Position numbers and translations under genes: made by a program. Of a stretch of DNA of 12,173 bases, positions 1-6,878 are shown one piece after another; position 1 is the first letter of the stretch, and every line of letters starts with the position of its first letter. The stretch spans positions 1 through 12,173 of the forward strand of contig UQPY01000061.1 of NCBI GenBank assembly GCA_900542965.1. The letters run 5' to 3'. This DNA comes from an uncultured Collinsella sp. Lineage in GTDB: Bacteria; Actinomycetota; Coriobacteriia; Coriobacteriales; Coriobacteriaceae. The notes beneath the pieces were generated by a model. It ran no database searches. It was given only the letters and a program-made list of their open reading frames with translations, and was not told the origin of the DNA.

Positions 1-33
1 TCTCGTGGGCTCGGAGATGTGTATAAGAGACAG
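1..33. other. Nextera sequencing adapter remnant (not genomic)
   Basis: Positions 15-33 read AGATGTGTATAAGAGACAG, which is the complete 19-base Tn5 mosaic end used in Nextera tagmentation. Positions 1-14 (TCTCGTGGGCTCGG) match the adjoining Nextera read-2 adapter, lacking only its first G. Genomic sequence starts at 34. The adapter sits at the very edge of the window, as expected from an untrimmed read at a contig end. It is not a natural transposon end. Confidence 0.97.
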
Positions 34-64
34 GTTGTAGGTTCGAGTCCTACCCGGGGAGCCA
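34..64 (+). tRNA. Truncated tRNA, 3' end only (probably a second tRNA-Asn)
   Basis: These 31 bases hold the end of the variable loop, the T arm (stem GTAGG/CCTAC, loop TTCGAGT), the 3' acceptor strand CCGGGGA, discriminator G and an encoded CCA. They are identical to 142-172, the 3' end of the complete tRNA-Asn gene downstream. The 5' part, including the anticodon, is missing because adapter sequence begins at base 33. The identity suggests a tandem second tRNA-Asn copy. The anticodon cannot be seen, so another isoacceptor sharing this 3' half is not excluded. Confidence 0.8.
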
Positions 65-97
65 GAATTTTCCAGCCCTTTCTGTTGGGCTTTAAAT

Positions 98-172
98 TCC
101 TCGGTAGCTCAATGGTAGAGCACGCGGCTGTTAACCGCGCTGTTGTAGGTTCGAGTCCTACCCGGGGAGCCA
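98..172 (+). tRNA. tRNA-Asn (anticodon GTT)
   Basis: This is a full cloverleaf of 75 bases with the CCA encoded. The acceptor stem TCCTCGG pairs with CCGGGGA with one T-G wobble, followed by discriminator G and CCA. The D arm is GCTC-AATGGTA-GAGC. The anticodon stem CGCGG/CCGCG encloses loop CTGTTAA, placing GTT at positions 34-36, which reads asparagine codons AAC and AAU. The T arm is GTAGG-TTCGAGT-CCTAC. It lies 33 bases after the truncated copy and just before a strong terminator, so it is probably the last member of a short tRNA transcript. No promoter is visible between the two copies. Confidence 0.97.
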
Positions 173-178
173 GGTTGT

Positions 179-208
179 AAAACCCGTCGCTTATGCGGCG
201 GGTTTTTT
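179..208 (+). terminator. Intrinsic terminator of the tRNA-Asn transcript
   Basis: The stem is 12 bp: AAAACCCGTCGC (179-190) pairs with GCGGCGGGTTTT (195-206) through one T-G wobble, around a TTAT loop. The right arm runs into a six-T tract (203-208). It starts six bases after the tRNA CCA end. It separates the tRNA unit from the protein-gene operon downstream. Confidence 0.93.
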
Positions 209-304
209 CATGTCGCGATCGCTTGGCGCGAACGTTACCGTATCAACATTTCGTGTCGAGGATGTAATCCCGAGGCCCGCCACCTCAACATGGCGCGGTC
301 GTTG

Positions 305-310
305 TAGAAT
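305..310 (+). promoter_or_regulatory. Possible -10 element for the asp23-fakA-recG operon
   Basis: TAGAAT resembles a sigma-70-type -10 hexamer. It lies about 60 bases before the chosen GTG start of the Asp23-family gene and after the tRNA terminator, where a promoter is needed. I see no convincing -35 at 16-18 bases upstream. The same hexamer occurs in the gap before acpP. The rest of the gap (209-367) shows no other feature I can support. Confidence 0.3.
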
Positions 311-367
311 ATTGCAATGATTGCTCCCACGACATGGTGCCGCGAGCACCAAGAAAAGGAGATTCTT

Positions 368-724
368 GTGTCTGAGACCATTAACGGCAGCCTGAGCGTC
401 TCGAACGACGTTATTGCCGATATTGCCGGTTATGCCGCGATGACGTGCTATGGCGTTGTCGGTATGGCTGAGCAGCTCCAGGGCGCCGAGAGCGTGCGCC
501 TGCTTGCCGGTCAGCGCCTTCGCAAGGGCGTGCTTGTCTCCGCCGACGAGAACGGCCTTACGGTCGATCTTCACGTCGTGCTCGAGAACGGCGTCAACAT
601 GAAGTCCGTCTGCCACAATCTTTCGAGCTCCGTTGCCTTCACTCTGCAGGAGATCGCCCAGATCGATCCCGCCAGCCTTAAGATCGGCATCCACATCGAC
701 GCGCTCAAGAGCCGTCTGAACTAG
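368..724 (+). CDS. Asp23/Gls24 family envelope stress-type protein
   Basis: A 118-residue protein of the Asp23/Gls24 (DUF322, YloU-like) family. The family pattern is visible: an N-terminal strand GSLSVSNDVIADIAGYAA (residues 7-24), then the YGVVGM segment (28-33), a variable middle, and a beta strand GLTVDLHVVLENGVNM (63-78) followed by an amphipathic helix. Family members are small, acidic-to-neutral, lack catalytic motifs, and some localise near the membrane; their exact role is unclear. I chose GTG at 368 rather than the in-frame ATG at 317 because AAGGAG (356-361) sits six bases before it and homology begins there. No signal peptide or membrane segment is present. FakA follows after 27 bases, the usual neighbour in Firmicutes (yloU-yloV), which supports the family call and suggests co-expression. 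Confidence 0.88.
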   Translation: MSETINGSLSVSNDVIADIAGYAAMTCYGVVGMAEQLQGAESVRLLAGQRLRKGVLVSADENGLTVDLHVVLENGVNMKSVCHNLSSSVAFTLQEIAQIDPASLKIGIHIDALKSRLN

Positions 725-751
725 CATCCGAAAACGGAGATTCAAATACCC

Positions 752-2413
752 ATGATTGCAAAGACCATTCGCACCTGTTTTCCGATCGCTGCGGCTGCCG
801 TTTCCGACAAGGCCGAGGAGATCAACAAGCTCAACGTCTTCCCCGTACCCGACGGCGACACCGGTACCAACATGTCGCTCACGCTCGCTTCGGTGACCAA
901 GGAGCTCTCCGCCCTTCCCGCCGATGCCGACATGGAGGCCATCGCCGGCGCCATCACTCACGGCTCCCTCATGGGCGCCCGCGGTAACTCCGGCGTCATC
1001 ACGTCGCAGATTCTGCGCGGCGTGGCCGAGGGCCTCGTCTCTGCCGATGAGCCCATCACCTCCGCCAACATCGCTTATGCGTTCCGTCGTGCCGTCAAGG
1101 TCGCCTTCCAGGCCGTCCGCAAGCCCATCGAGGGCACGATTCTCACGGTGCTGCGCGATGTCTCGACCAAGGCCGACGAGTGCGAGAAGAAGAAGTTCTC
1201 GGCCGAGGACGCGCTCGACGCCATCGTCGTCGAGGCATATCAGTCCGTTGCTCGCACGCCCGACCTGCTGCCCGTCCTCAAGGAGAACGGCGTGGTTGAC
1301 TCCGGCGCCTTCGGCTTTGCTATTTTCCTTGAGAACTTTGTTGCCGCCGCGCTTGGCCGCAGCACCGTTGTCGAGGATTTCTCCGCCACGTTTGATTCTG
1401 CCGGCTCTGCCCGCGATGCGGCCCTCGGTCGCGTTGAGATCGAGGCCAACGATGACTGGGAGGGCTCGGAGTTCCGCTACTGCAACGAGTTCCTCTTTAA
1501 GGCCGATGCCCCGTTTGACGAGGACGAGTGCCTTAAGTTCCTGGGCTCCATGGGCGACTGCGAGTTGCTCGTGGGTGCCTATCCCGACTACAAGATCCAC
1601 GTGCACTCCAACACCCCCAACCTGGTGCTCGAGCACATGCTGCAGCTTGGTCAGATCTATGAGGTCTTTATCCACAACATGGAGATGGAGGCCCACGACC
1701 GTACCGCTAAGATTCACGAGGATCAGGAGAAGGCCGCCGAGCCCGCGAAGGCCCTGGGCTTTGTCGCCGTTGCCGCCGGTTCCGGTGAGGCCGACATCCT
1801 CAAGTCCCTCGGCGTCGACGTGATCGTGTCGGGTGGTCAGACCATGAACCCCTCGACTGCAGACCTGCTGGGCGCCGTTGACCAGGTCAACGCGACCTCG
1901 GTCATCATCCTGCCCAATAACGGCAACATCCGCATGGCTGCCGAGGCCGCAGCCTCTGCCTGCACCGACAAGAAGGTCGCCGTCGTTCCCACCAAGACCG
2001 TCCCGCAGGCCTTCTCTGCGCTGTTCGCGGTCCTGCCCGATTCCGAGCTCGAGGATGCTGTTGCCGCTATGGTCGACGCCATCAGCGAGGTCCGCGATGG
2101 CGAGGTCACCCGCGCCGTGCGCGACTCCAGTGCCTCCGACGGCTCGCCGATTCACTCCGGTGACGTCATGGGCATCATCGCCGGCTCCATCGACGTGGTC
2201 GGTTCCGACGTGAAGCAGGTCACGCTCGACTGCATCAACCGCATGCAGGAGGAAGAGGAAGGCGACGCGCTGACGATTCTGGCCGGCGAGGAGCTATCCG
2301 ACGAGGCCTTCCAGGAGATCGTCGACGCCATCGAGGAGGCTCAGCCCGATCTGGAGATCGACGCCCATCGTGGCGAGCAGCCGCTCTATCCCGTGATCTT
2401 CTCGATCGAGTAG
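752..2413 (+). CDS. fakA: Fatty acid kinase catalytic subunit FakA (DAK2/YloV family)
   Basis: A 553-residue protein, the normal size for FakA/YloV. Known family members bind ATP and phosphorylate fatty acids presented by a DegV-type FakB partner, giving acyl-phosphate for phospholipid synthesis. The N-terminal DhaL-like kinase domain (about 1-210) has NVFPVPDGDTGTNM (28-41), with aspartates 34 and 36 expected to hold Mg-ATP, and MGARGNSGVITSQILRG (74-90). The middle domain keeps C244 and the HVH motif (H283, H285), which match in position and pattern the zinc-binding Cys/His/His set described for Staphylococcus FakA. The C-terminal DegV-like domain carries SGGQTMNPST (360-369). The start is ATG 752 with ACGGAGA (734-740) upstream, a slightly long spacing of 11. 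No fakB lies in the window, so the partner must be elsewhere. The older label 'dihydroxyacetone kinase-like' reflects the domain only. Confidence 0.93.
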   Translation: MIAKTIRTCFPIAAAAVSDKAEEINKLNVFPVPDGDTGTNMSLTLASVTKELSALPADADMEAIAGAITHGSLMGARGNSGVITSQILRGVAEGLVSADEPITSANIAYAFRRAVKVAFQAVRKPIEGTILTVLRDVSTKADECEKKKFSAEDALDAIVVEAYQSVARTPDLLPVLKENGVVDSGAFGFAIFLENFVAAALGRSTVVEDFSATFDSAGSARDAALGRVEIEANDDWEGSEFRYCNEFLFKADAPFDEDECLKFLGSMGDCELLVGAYPDYKIHVHSNTPNLVLEHMLQLGQIYEVFIHNMEMEAHDRTAKIHEDQEKAAEPAKALGFVAVAAGSGEADILKSLGVDVIVSGGQTMNPSTADLLGAVDQVNATSVIILPNNGNIRMAAEAAASACTDKKVAVVPTKTVPQAFSALFAVLPDSELEDAVAAMVDAISEVRDGEVTRAVRDSSASDGSPIHSGDVMGIIAGSIDVVGSDVKQVTLDCINRMQEEEEGDALTILAGEELSDEAFQEIVDAIEEAQPDLEIDAHRGEQPLYPVIFSIE

Positions 2414-2423
2414 GCAACTGCCC

Positions 2424-4601
2424 ATGTCCGAGCTGTGCTCCGTGCCGCGCGTCTCGGAGCGCTTTGCCCAGAGCAATGCGCTCGACGAGGATATCGCGCG
2501 ACTCAAATATGTTTCGGGTAAACGTGAGGAGGCCCTTCGCCGTCTGGGAATTCGGACGGTGGGGGACCTCCTTCTCCATATCCCTCATCGATACCTGGAC
2601 TTTACCCGTTCTTGGTCTATCGAGATGGCGCCCATCGGTACTGTGTGCACCATCATCGCCACGGTCGACCGTATCGTCCAAAAACAGCCGCGTCCGCGCA
2701 TGCAGGTTACCGAAGTCTCACTCGTTGACGAGACGGGTGTGCTTCAGATCGCCTTTTTCCGCCAGCCCTGGATTGCCCAGCAGCTTAAGCAGGGCGACCG
2801 CCTGGCCGTGATGGGCAAGGTCGAGTTTGCCTACGGCTTTAAGCAGATGGCCTCGCCGCATTTTGAAAAGCTTGAGGACGGTCGTGCCGCGGGTACCATT
2901 TTGCCGGTCCACTACGTAAGTGACGGCGTGAGCCAGGCATGGATGCGCCGCATCGTAAGCGGCGCGCTCGAGGTCGTCGGCAATCCGTTCGATCCGATTC
3001 CCGCGCCGCTGCGCGCAAAGCGGAAGCTCATGAGCAATGCCCGCGCGTTGCGTTCGATCCACTTTCCATCGAGTATGGCTGAGCGGGATATCGCGCGACG
3101 TCGCCTTGCTTATGAGGAGTGCCTTTACCTTCAGCTGGCGCTTCGCCTGCGCAACGATGGCGGCCTAGTCGATGTGGTGCCCTATGCCCACACCGCGGGC
3201 GAGCACCTGGCCGCACTCAAGCAAGCCCTGCCGTTTTCGCTGAGCGACGAGCAGGAGGTCGCGTTCCAAGATATCCTGCGCGATATGTGCGATGGCGGGC
3301 GTGTGATGAACCGCCTGCTGCTGGGCGATGTCGGTACCGGTAAGACCGCCGTTGCCGCCTGCGCGCTGGCTGTGGCTGCCGATAGCGGCACGCAGGCCTG
3401 TGTTATGGCGCCCACGGGCGTGCTGGCGCGCCAATATGCCGATAAGACCGGCCCTCTGCTCTCTCAGGCCGGTATGACGTGGGCGTTGCTGACGGGCGCC
3501 ACCCCGGCGGCCGAGCGCGAACAGATTCATGCTCAGCTCCAGTCCGGCGAGCTCGACGTGCTCTTTGGTACGCACGCGGTCCTTTCGGACGACGTGACAT
3601 TTAACCATCTGTCGCTTGTCGTCATCGACGAGCAGCACCGGTTTGGCGTTGGCCAACGCAACGCCCTACGCGCGAAGGGCCCCGGTGCCGATCTGCTCGT
3701 TATGACGGCAACGCCCATCCCGCGTACGCTGGCGCTTTCGGTCTACGGCGATCTGGACACGAGTATCATCCGCCATCGGCCCGTCCCTGGCGCTGGCGTG
3801 ACGACACGCGTGCTCACCGAGTCGAGCCGCGACCTCGCCTATGGCGCCATCCGCGAGGCGCATGCAAAGGGCCAGCAGGCCTACGTGATTTGCCCACTTG
3901 TGGAGCCGAGTGATTCGGCCGATGAGCTGGAAGACGTACCTGGTATCGCCCGCGACGACGAGGGCCGCGTGACGGTCCCCGTGCCGCTGCACGATACGGA
4001 AACCGAGCTCGATCGCCTGCGTCTGGCGTTGCCGGGTCTTGCCATCGAGCGCCTTCACGGCCGCATGCCGGCGGGGGAGAAGGATCGTGTGATCGACGCC
4101 TTCAAGCGTGGCGAGATCGACGTGCTCGTCTCGACTACGGTGGTCGAGGTGGGCGTCGACGTGCCTAACGCCACCGTCATGGTCATCGAGAACGGCGAGC
4201 GCTTTGGTTTGGCTGCCCTGCACCAGCTGCGCGGTCGCGTGGGCCGCGGCAGTGTGTCGGGCACGTGCCTGGTCATGACGCACTCCAAGGGCAACGGCGG
4301 TGCGTCGGCGGCGCAAGACCGTCTCCAATCGCTCGAAAAAACTTCGGATGGTTTTACGCTTGCCCAGATGGACCTGCGTCTGCGTCACGAGGGCGAAATC
4401 CTAGGGTACCGCCAGCATGGCGGTGTGACCCTGCGCTTCGTCGACCTGGATGCCGACGAGGAGCTGATTGAGTGGGCCCATTTGGACGCGGTCGAGCTCT
4501 TGCGGTATGCTTGCACTCTTGACTCCGTGGCGACTCGCCCCCTGCGCGATGCGGTTGCCATTCGATATCGACACATTTTTAAGGAGGTCAGCGGAGGATG
4601 A
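2424..4601 (+). CDS. recG: ATP-dependent DNA helicase RecG
   Basis: A 725-residue RecG, which remodels stalled replication forks and branched DNA. The N-terminal wedge/OB region (about 20-200) begins with the family pattern LKYVSGKREEALRRLGI and TVGDLLLHIPHRY. The helicase core shows Walker A GDVGTGKT (301-308), the RecG-typical DEQH box in DEQHRFG (402-408), motif III TATPIPRTL (428-436), TTVVEVGVDVPNATVMVIE (571-589) and motif VI QLRGRVGRG (601-609). Two oddities: roughly 16-18 extra residues after CPLVEPSDS (about 500-525), and RHEGEILGYRQHG (654-666) where most RecG proteins read RGPGEFLGTRQ-like. The gene starts 10 bases after fakA with only a weak ribosome site (GAGTAGG), so translation is probably coupled. 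It overlaps rsmD by four bases (ATGA). The fakA-recG pair is widely conserved. Confidence 0.97.
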   Translation: MSELCSVPRVSERFAQSNALDEDIARLKYVSGKREEALRRLGIRTVGDLLLHIPHRYLDFTRSWSIEMAPIGTVCTIIATVDRIVQKQPRPRMQVTEVSLVDETGVLQIAFFRQPWIAQQLKQGDRLAVMGKVEFAYGFKQMASPHFEKLEDGRAAGTILPVHYVSDGVSQAWMRRIVSGALEVVGNPFDPIPAPLRAKRKLMSNARALRSIHFPSSMAERDIARRRLAYEECLYLQLALRLRNDGGLVDVVPYAHTAGEHLAALKQALPFSLSDEQEVAFQDILRDMCDGGRVMNRLLLGDVGTGKTAVAACALAVAADSGTQACVMAPTGVLARQYADKTGPLLSQAGMTWALLTGATPAAEREQIHAQLQSGELDVLFGTHAVLSDDVTFNHLSLVVIDEQHRFGVGQRNALRAKGPGADLLVMTATPIPRTLALSVYGDLDTSIIRHRPVPGAGVTTRVLTESSRDLAYGAIREAHAKGQQAYVICPLVEPSDSADELEDVPGIARDDEGRVTVPVPLHDTETELDRLRLALPGLAIERLHGRMPAGEKDRVIDAFKRGEIDVLVSTTVVEVGVDVPNATVMVIENGERFGLAALHQLRGRVGRGSVSGTCLVMTHSKGNGGASAAQDRLQSLEKTSDGFTLAQMDLRLRHEGEILGYRQHGGVTLRFVDLDADEELIEWAHLDAVELLRYACTLDSVATRPLRDAVAIRYRHIFKEVSGG

Positions 4602-5254
4602 GAATCATCGGCGGCGAATGGCGCGGTCGTAAGATCGAGGAGCCCCGTGGTCGCGATGTCACCCGCCCCACGACTGATCGCGTGCGCGAGGCGTGCGCAT
4701 CTATGGTCATGTCGGCATTCGATTTCGATTTGGACGAGGTCCGTGTGCTGGACGCCTTTGGCGGCTCCGGTGCCTTAGGGTTAGAGATGCTCTCTCGTGG
4801 GGTCCGCTCGCTCACGACGTTTGAGATCGATCGCAACGCCGCGCGGCTCATTACCAAGAATATCGAGTCGCTCTGCCGCGACCGTGCGCGTTGGCGCGTG
4901 GTCACGGGCGACATGCTGGCGAGTGCCTCGCGCGGTCGTGTACCGGGCGGCCCCTTTGATCTGGTCCTGCTCGACCCGCCCTATGCTTTTGGTGCCGAGC
5001 CGGTCGAGGAAATGCTGCAGAACCTGGCTCAGCAGGGTCTGCTTGCGCCTGGCGCTTATGCCCTGTTTGAGCATGCCTCCGCCGATGCGGGCGCGCATCC
5101 GGCAGGCTTTGAGACTGTACGTGAGAAGCGCTACGGCATTACCTCGGTCGACCTGCTTCGTTGGGTCGGCGATGACGACGGTGAGGACGATAGTGCCGTC
5201 ACCGATGCCGATAACAACGATGCCACGACGTTTCAGGAGGACGCCCATGAATGA
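4598..5254 (+). CDS. rsmD: 16S rRNA (guanine966-N2)-methyltransferase RsmD
   Basis: A 218-residue SAM-dependent methyltransferase that modifies G966 of 16S rRNA in the assembling 30S subunit. The start MRIIGGEWRGRKIEEP and RPTTDRVREA (23-32) are family hallmarks. The SAM-binding motif I is VLDAFGGSGALGLEMLSRG (50-68), with alanine-phenylalanine-glycine where many have LFAGSG. The catalytic motif is LLDPPYAFG (124-132). The first about 190 residues cover the normal RsmD length. The last about 28 residues (GDDDGEDDSA onward) form an acidic, low-complexity tail that looks disordered. The start ATG overlaps the recG stop (ATGA), with GGAGG-like sequences just upstream. The 3' end overlaps coaD by eight bases. 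The rsmD-coaD pair is conserved in many bacteria. Confidence 0.95.
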   Translation: MRIIGGEWRGRKIEEPRGRDVTRPTTDRVREACASMVMSAFDFDLDEVRVLDAFGGSGALGLEMLSRGVRSLTTFEIDRNAARLITKNIESLCRDRARWRVVTGDMLASASRGRVPGGPFDLVLLDPPYAFGAEPVEEMLQNLAQQGLLAPGAYALFEHASADAGAHPAGFETVREKRYGITSVDLLRWVGDDDGEDDSAVTDADNNDATTFQEDAHE

Positions 5255-5744
5255 CACCATCAACCGCGTGATCGTCCCGGGCACCTTCGATCCCATCACG
5301 TTTGGCCATATCGATGTGATCCGCCGCGCCCGCCGCATCTTTCCCAGTGTGATCGTCGCTGTTGCAGAGTCGCAGGGTAAAAACGGTGTGGGCACCACGT
5401 TTATGCTCGATGAGCGCGTGGCGCTGGCCCGCGAGGCGCTCGGTAATATCGACGGCGTCGAAGTCCTGCCCTTTACCGGCCTCTTGGTCGACTTCGCTCG
5501 TGAGCAGGGGGCGGGGGCCGTGGTCAAGGGTCTGCGCGCCATGACCGACTTTGAGTATGAGCTGCAGCAGGCCGACCTTAACTATCGCCTGGATAGCGAG
5601 CTGGAGTCCATCTTTGTCATGAGTGCGCCGCAGTACGGCTATATCTCGAGCTCGGTCGTTCGCCAGATCGCCTCGCTCGGCAGCGATGTATCGACGTTTG
5701 TGCCGCCCAACGTGGTCGAAGCGCTCAGACATCGCTTTTCGTGA
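5247..5744 (+). CDS. coaD: Phosphopantetheine adenylyltransferase CoaD
   Basis: A 165-residue enzyme that transfers AMP from ATP to 4'-phosphopantetheine to form dephospho-CoA, the penultimate step of CoA synthesis. Length is typical (about 160). The nucleotidyltransferase signature PGTFDPITFGH covers residues 11-21, with T18-F-G-H21 as the TxGH form of the active-site motif. KGLRAMTDFEYE (94-105) and the late motif SSSVVRQIASLG (134-145) are also diagnostic. The start is ATG 5247, with AGGAGG (5235-5240) six bases before it. The reading frame is open far upstream inside rsmD, but that part is a shadow of rsmD. The gene begins within the last codons of rsmD, so the two are probably translationally coupled. 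It supplies the CoA from which AcpP receives its prosthetic group. Confidence 0.97.
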   Translation: MNDTINRVIVPGTFDPITFGHIDVIRRARRIFPSVIVAVAESQGKNGVGTTFMLDERVALAREALGNIDGVEVLPFTGLLVDFAREQGAGAVVKGLRAMTDFEYELQQADLNYRLDSELESIFVMSAPQYGYISSSVVRQIASLGSDVSTFVPPNVVEALRHRFS

Positions 5745-5768
5745 CGTTTTTTATTGCCTGGTGGCATG

Positions 5769-5777
5769 TGGTAAACT
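5769..5777 (+). promoter_or_regulatory. Extended -10-like promoter before the sepIVA-like gene
   Basis: TGgTAAACT fits an extended -10 element (TG, one base, hexamer). It lies in the 68-base gap between coaD and the DivIVA-like gene, about 35 bases before its start codon. No good -35 is visible, which extended -10 promoters tolerate. The surrounding TGTGGTA...T.GC pattern recurs before rpmF. Confidence 0.42.
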
Positions 5778-5812
5778 AGCACGATGATATGTTACCTATG
5801 AAAGGAGACCGG

Positions 5813-6310
5813 ATGCCGGGCGAGAATTTTCCTGGCGATAGGATCGTCAGCTTGGTCGATGAGCTCGAAGGGCTGATCGAGGAAGCCAAGCCGCCTTTCG
5901 GCAAGAACGCTCAGTTCAAGGTCATCGACGCCGACGTGTTCTTCAACATCCTCGACGAGATCCGCATGAGCTATCCCGAGGAGTGGCAGAAGTCCCGCCG
6001 TATCCTTAAGGAGCGCGAGGAGCTTATGGCTTCCGCCGCCGCTCAGGCCGATTCCATCATCGCCGACGCTCAGCAACAGGCCCTCACCATTGCCGGTGAG
6101 CAGGAGATCGTTCGCTTGGCACAGCAGCAGGCCGACGATATCCGCGACCGTGCCCAGCAGTACGAGCGCGAGACGCGCTATGCCGCAGAGGACTACGCCG
6201 AGCAGGTCTTTACGCACCTGGAGGAGAACCTCAAGAGCCTGACCGGTACCGTCACCCGTTGCCGCCAGCAGCTCAACGAGGGTGCCGCCCAACAGAATGG
6301 TCAGTGGTAA
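5813..6310 (+). CDS. DivIVA-like coiled-coil protein, SepIVA-like by position
   Basis: A 165-residue hydrophilic protein with no signal peptide or membrane segment. An N-terminal region (IVSLVDELEGLIEEAKPP, 11-28, and VIDADVFFNILDEIRMSYPEEW, 37-58) is followed by a long Glu/Gln/Ala-rich helix (about 58-145) expected to form a coiled coil. This pattern belongs to the DivIVA-like/ATP-synthase-B-like family. In mycobacteria the gene upstream of the DUF177 gene (Rv2927c) is SepIVA, a septum-associated DivIVA-like protein. The same neighbours here make an orthologous role in cell division or polar growth a reasonable inference, not proven. The Mycobacterium protein is longer. I chose ATG 5813 over 5789 and 5798 because AAAGGAG (5801-5807) ends five bases before it and would lie inside the longer versions. 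The stop overlaps the yceD start by one base (TAATG). Confidence 0.72.
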   Translation: MPGENFPGDRIVSLVDELEGLIEEAKPPFGKNAQFKVIDADVFFNILDEIRMSYPEEWQKSRRILKEREELMASAAAQADSIIADAQQQALTIAGEQEIVRLAQQQADDIRDRAQQYERETRYAAEDYAEQVFTHLEENLKSLTGTVTRCRQQLNEGAAQQNGQW

Positions 6311-6864
6311 TGGCTGAGTTCCCGAGCGTTACCGTCGATCTTTCCGAGCAGCTCGAGTTTCCTGGAGACTCGTATCCGCTGACCGGTAAGGTTGATGTCG
6401 CCACCTACACGGTGGGCGAGAAGGAGTACCAGCTGCAAGATGGTATTGACTATGACGTGGTCTTTACCAATGCCGGCACCGGTGTTCTGCTCACGGGTAT
6501 GGTCCGTGCACACGCCACCGGTGAGTGCGATCGCTGCCTGGAGCCCGCTTCGTTTGACATTGCCGGCGAGATCGAGGAGTTCTACCTCTTTAACGAGCCC
6601 GAGGATCCCGAGGCCTACGAGGACGGCTACGAGCTGTTGGGCGAGGATCGCATTGTCGATCTGGGCGAGCCCATCAACGACGCGGTCGTCATGGACACGC
6701 CGTTCGTGGTTCTCTGCAAGCCCGATTGCCGTGGTCTCTGCCCGGTCTGCGGTGGTAATCTCAACGTCGAACAATGCGATTGTGCTGCCCAGGCCGAGGC
6801 CGAATGGGCCGAAGCCACGGAAAATCCATTTGCAGCATTGAAGAATCTCAAGCTTGACGAGTAA
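6310..6864 (+). CDS. yceD: DUF177/YceD family protein (23S rRNA accumulation)
   Basis: A 184-residue DUF177/YceD protein. The family is almost always next to rpmF, as here, and is linked to accumulation of large-subunit rRNA; the molecular mechanism is not settled. Visible marks are GECDRCLEP (71-79), the family's central Cys-x2-Cys, and a second Cys cluster LCKPDCRGLCPVCGGNL (135-151) with C136, C140, C144 and C147, then C156 and C158. Together these could bind one or two metal ions. The stretch 85-130 is strongly acidic (EDPEAYEDGYELLGEDR). The start is ATG 6310, overlapping the previous stop in TAATG with no ribosome site of its own, so it probably depends on coupled translation. An in-frame ATG at 6259 lies inside the upstream gene and is less likely. 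Confidence 0.9.
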   Translation: MAEFPSVTVDLSEQLEFPGDSYPLTGKVDVATYTVGEKEYQLQDGIDYDVVFTNAGTGVLLTGMVRAHATGECDRCLEPASFDIAGEIEEFYLFNEPEDPEAYEDGYELLGEDRIVDLGEPINDAVVMDTPFVVLCKPDCRGLCPVCGGNLNVEQCDCAAQAEAEWAEATENPFAALKNLKLDE

Positions 6865-6869
6865 AACTG

Positions 6870-6878
6870 TGGTAGTAT
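6870..6878 (+). promoter_or_regulatory. Extended -10-like promoter before rpmF
   Basis: TGgTAGTAT starts six bases after the yceD stop codon and about 55 bases before the rpmF start. A TTGACG that resembles a -35 lies at 6854-6859 in the yceD 3' end, but its 13-base spacing is too short for a normal promoter, so I rely on the extended -10. The flanking TGTGGTA...T.GC pattern matches the one before the sepIVA-like gene. Confidence 0.4.

Noticed and set aside
15..33. A transposon end (Tn5 mosaic end) next to a broken tRNA, suggesting insertion into a tRNA gene
   Set aside because: The mosaic end is directly joined to the Nextera primer sequence at the edge of the sequence, so it is a library adapter and not a mobile element.
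74..91. Hairpin AGCCC...GGGCT between the two tRNA copies as a terminator
   Set aside because: The stem has only 5 bp with an 8-base loop and no proper T tract; it is more likely spacer in a joint tRNA transcript.
31..179. CAGGTTGTA at both 31-39 and 171-179 as a possible att-like direct repeat
   Set aside because: The left copy straddles the adapter junction (CAG is adapter), so the match is chance.
215..222. GCGATCGC palindrome as a repeat or binding site
   Set aside because: It is a single occurrence that I noticed, and is expected by chance in GC-rich DNA.
924..1823. A 299-codon + strand frame inside fakA
   Set aside because: Almost wholly Ser, Arg, Pro and Thr, typical of a +1 shadow frame of a high-GC gene; fakA explains the region fully.
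191..2155. A 654-codon open frame on the - strand opposite the Asp23-family gene and fakA
   Set aside because: It is rich in Gly, Leu, Asp and Val in the pattern expected from the complement of GC-rich codons, has no recognisable domain, and runs through the tRNA terminator and two well-supported + strand genes.
5716..5760. A terminator after coaD (GAAGCG/CGCTT and a T6 run)
   Set aside because: The stem is short and the T run is separated from it by GTGACG, so it does not fit an intrinsic terminator.
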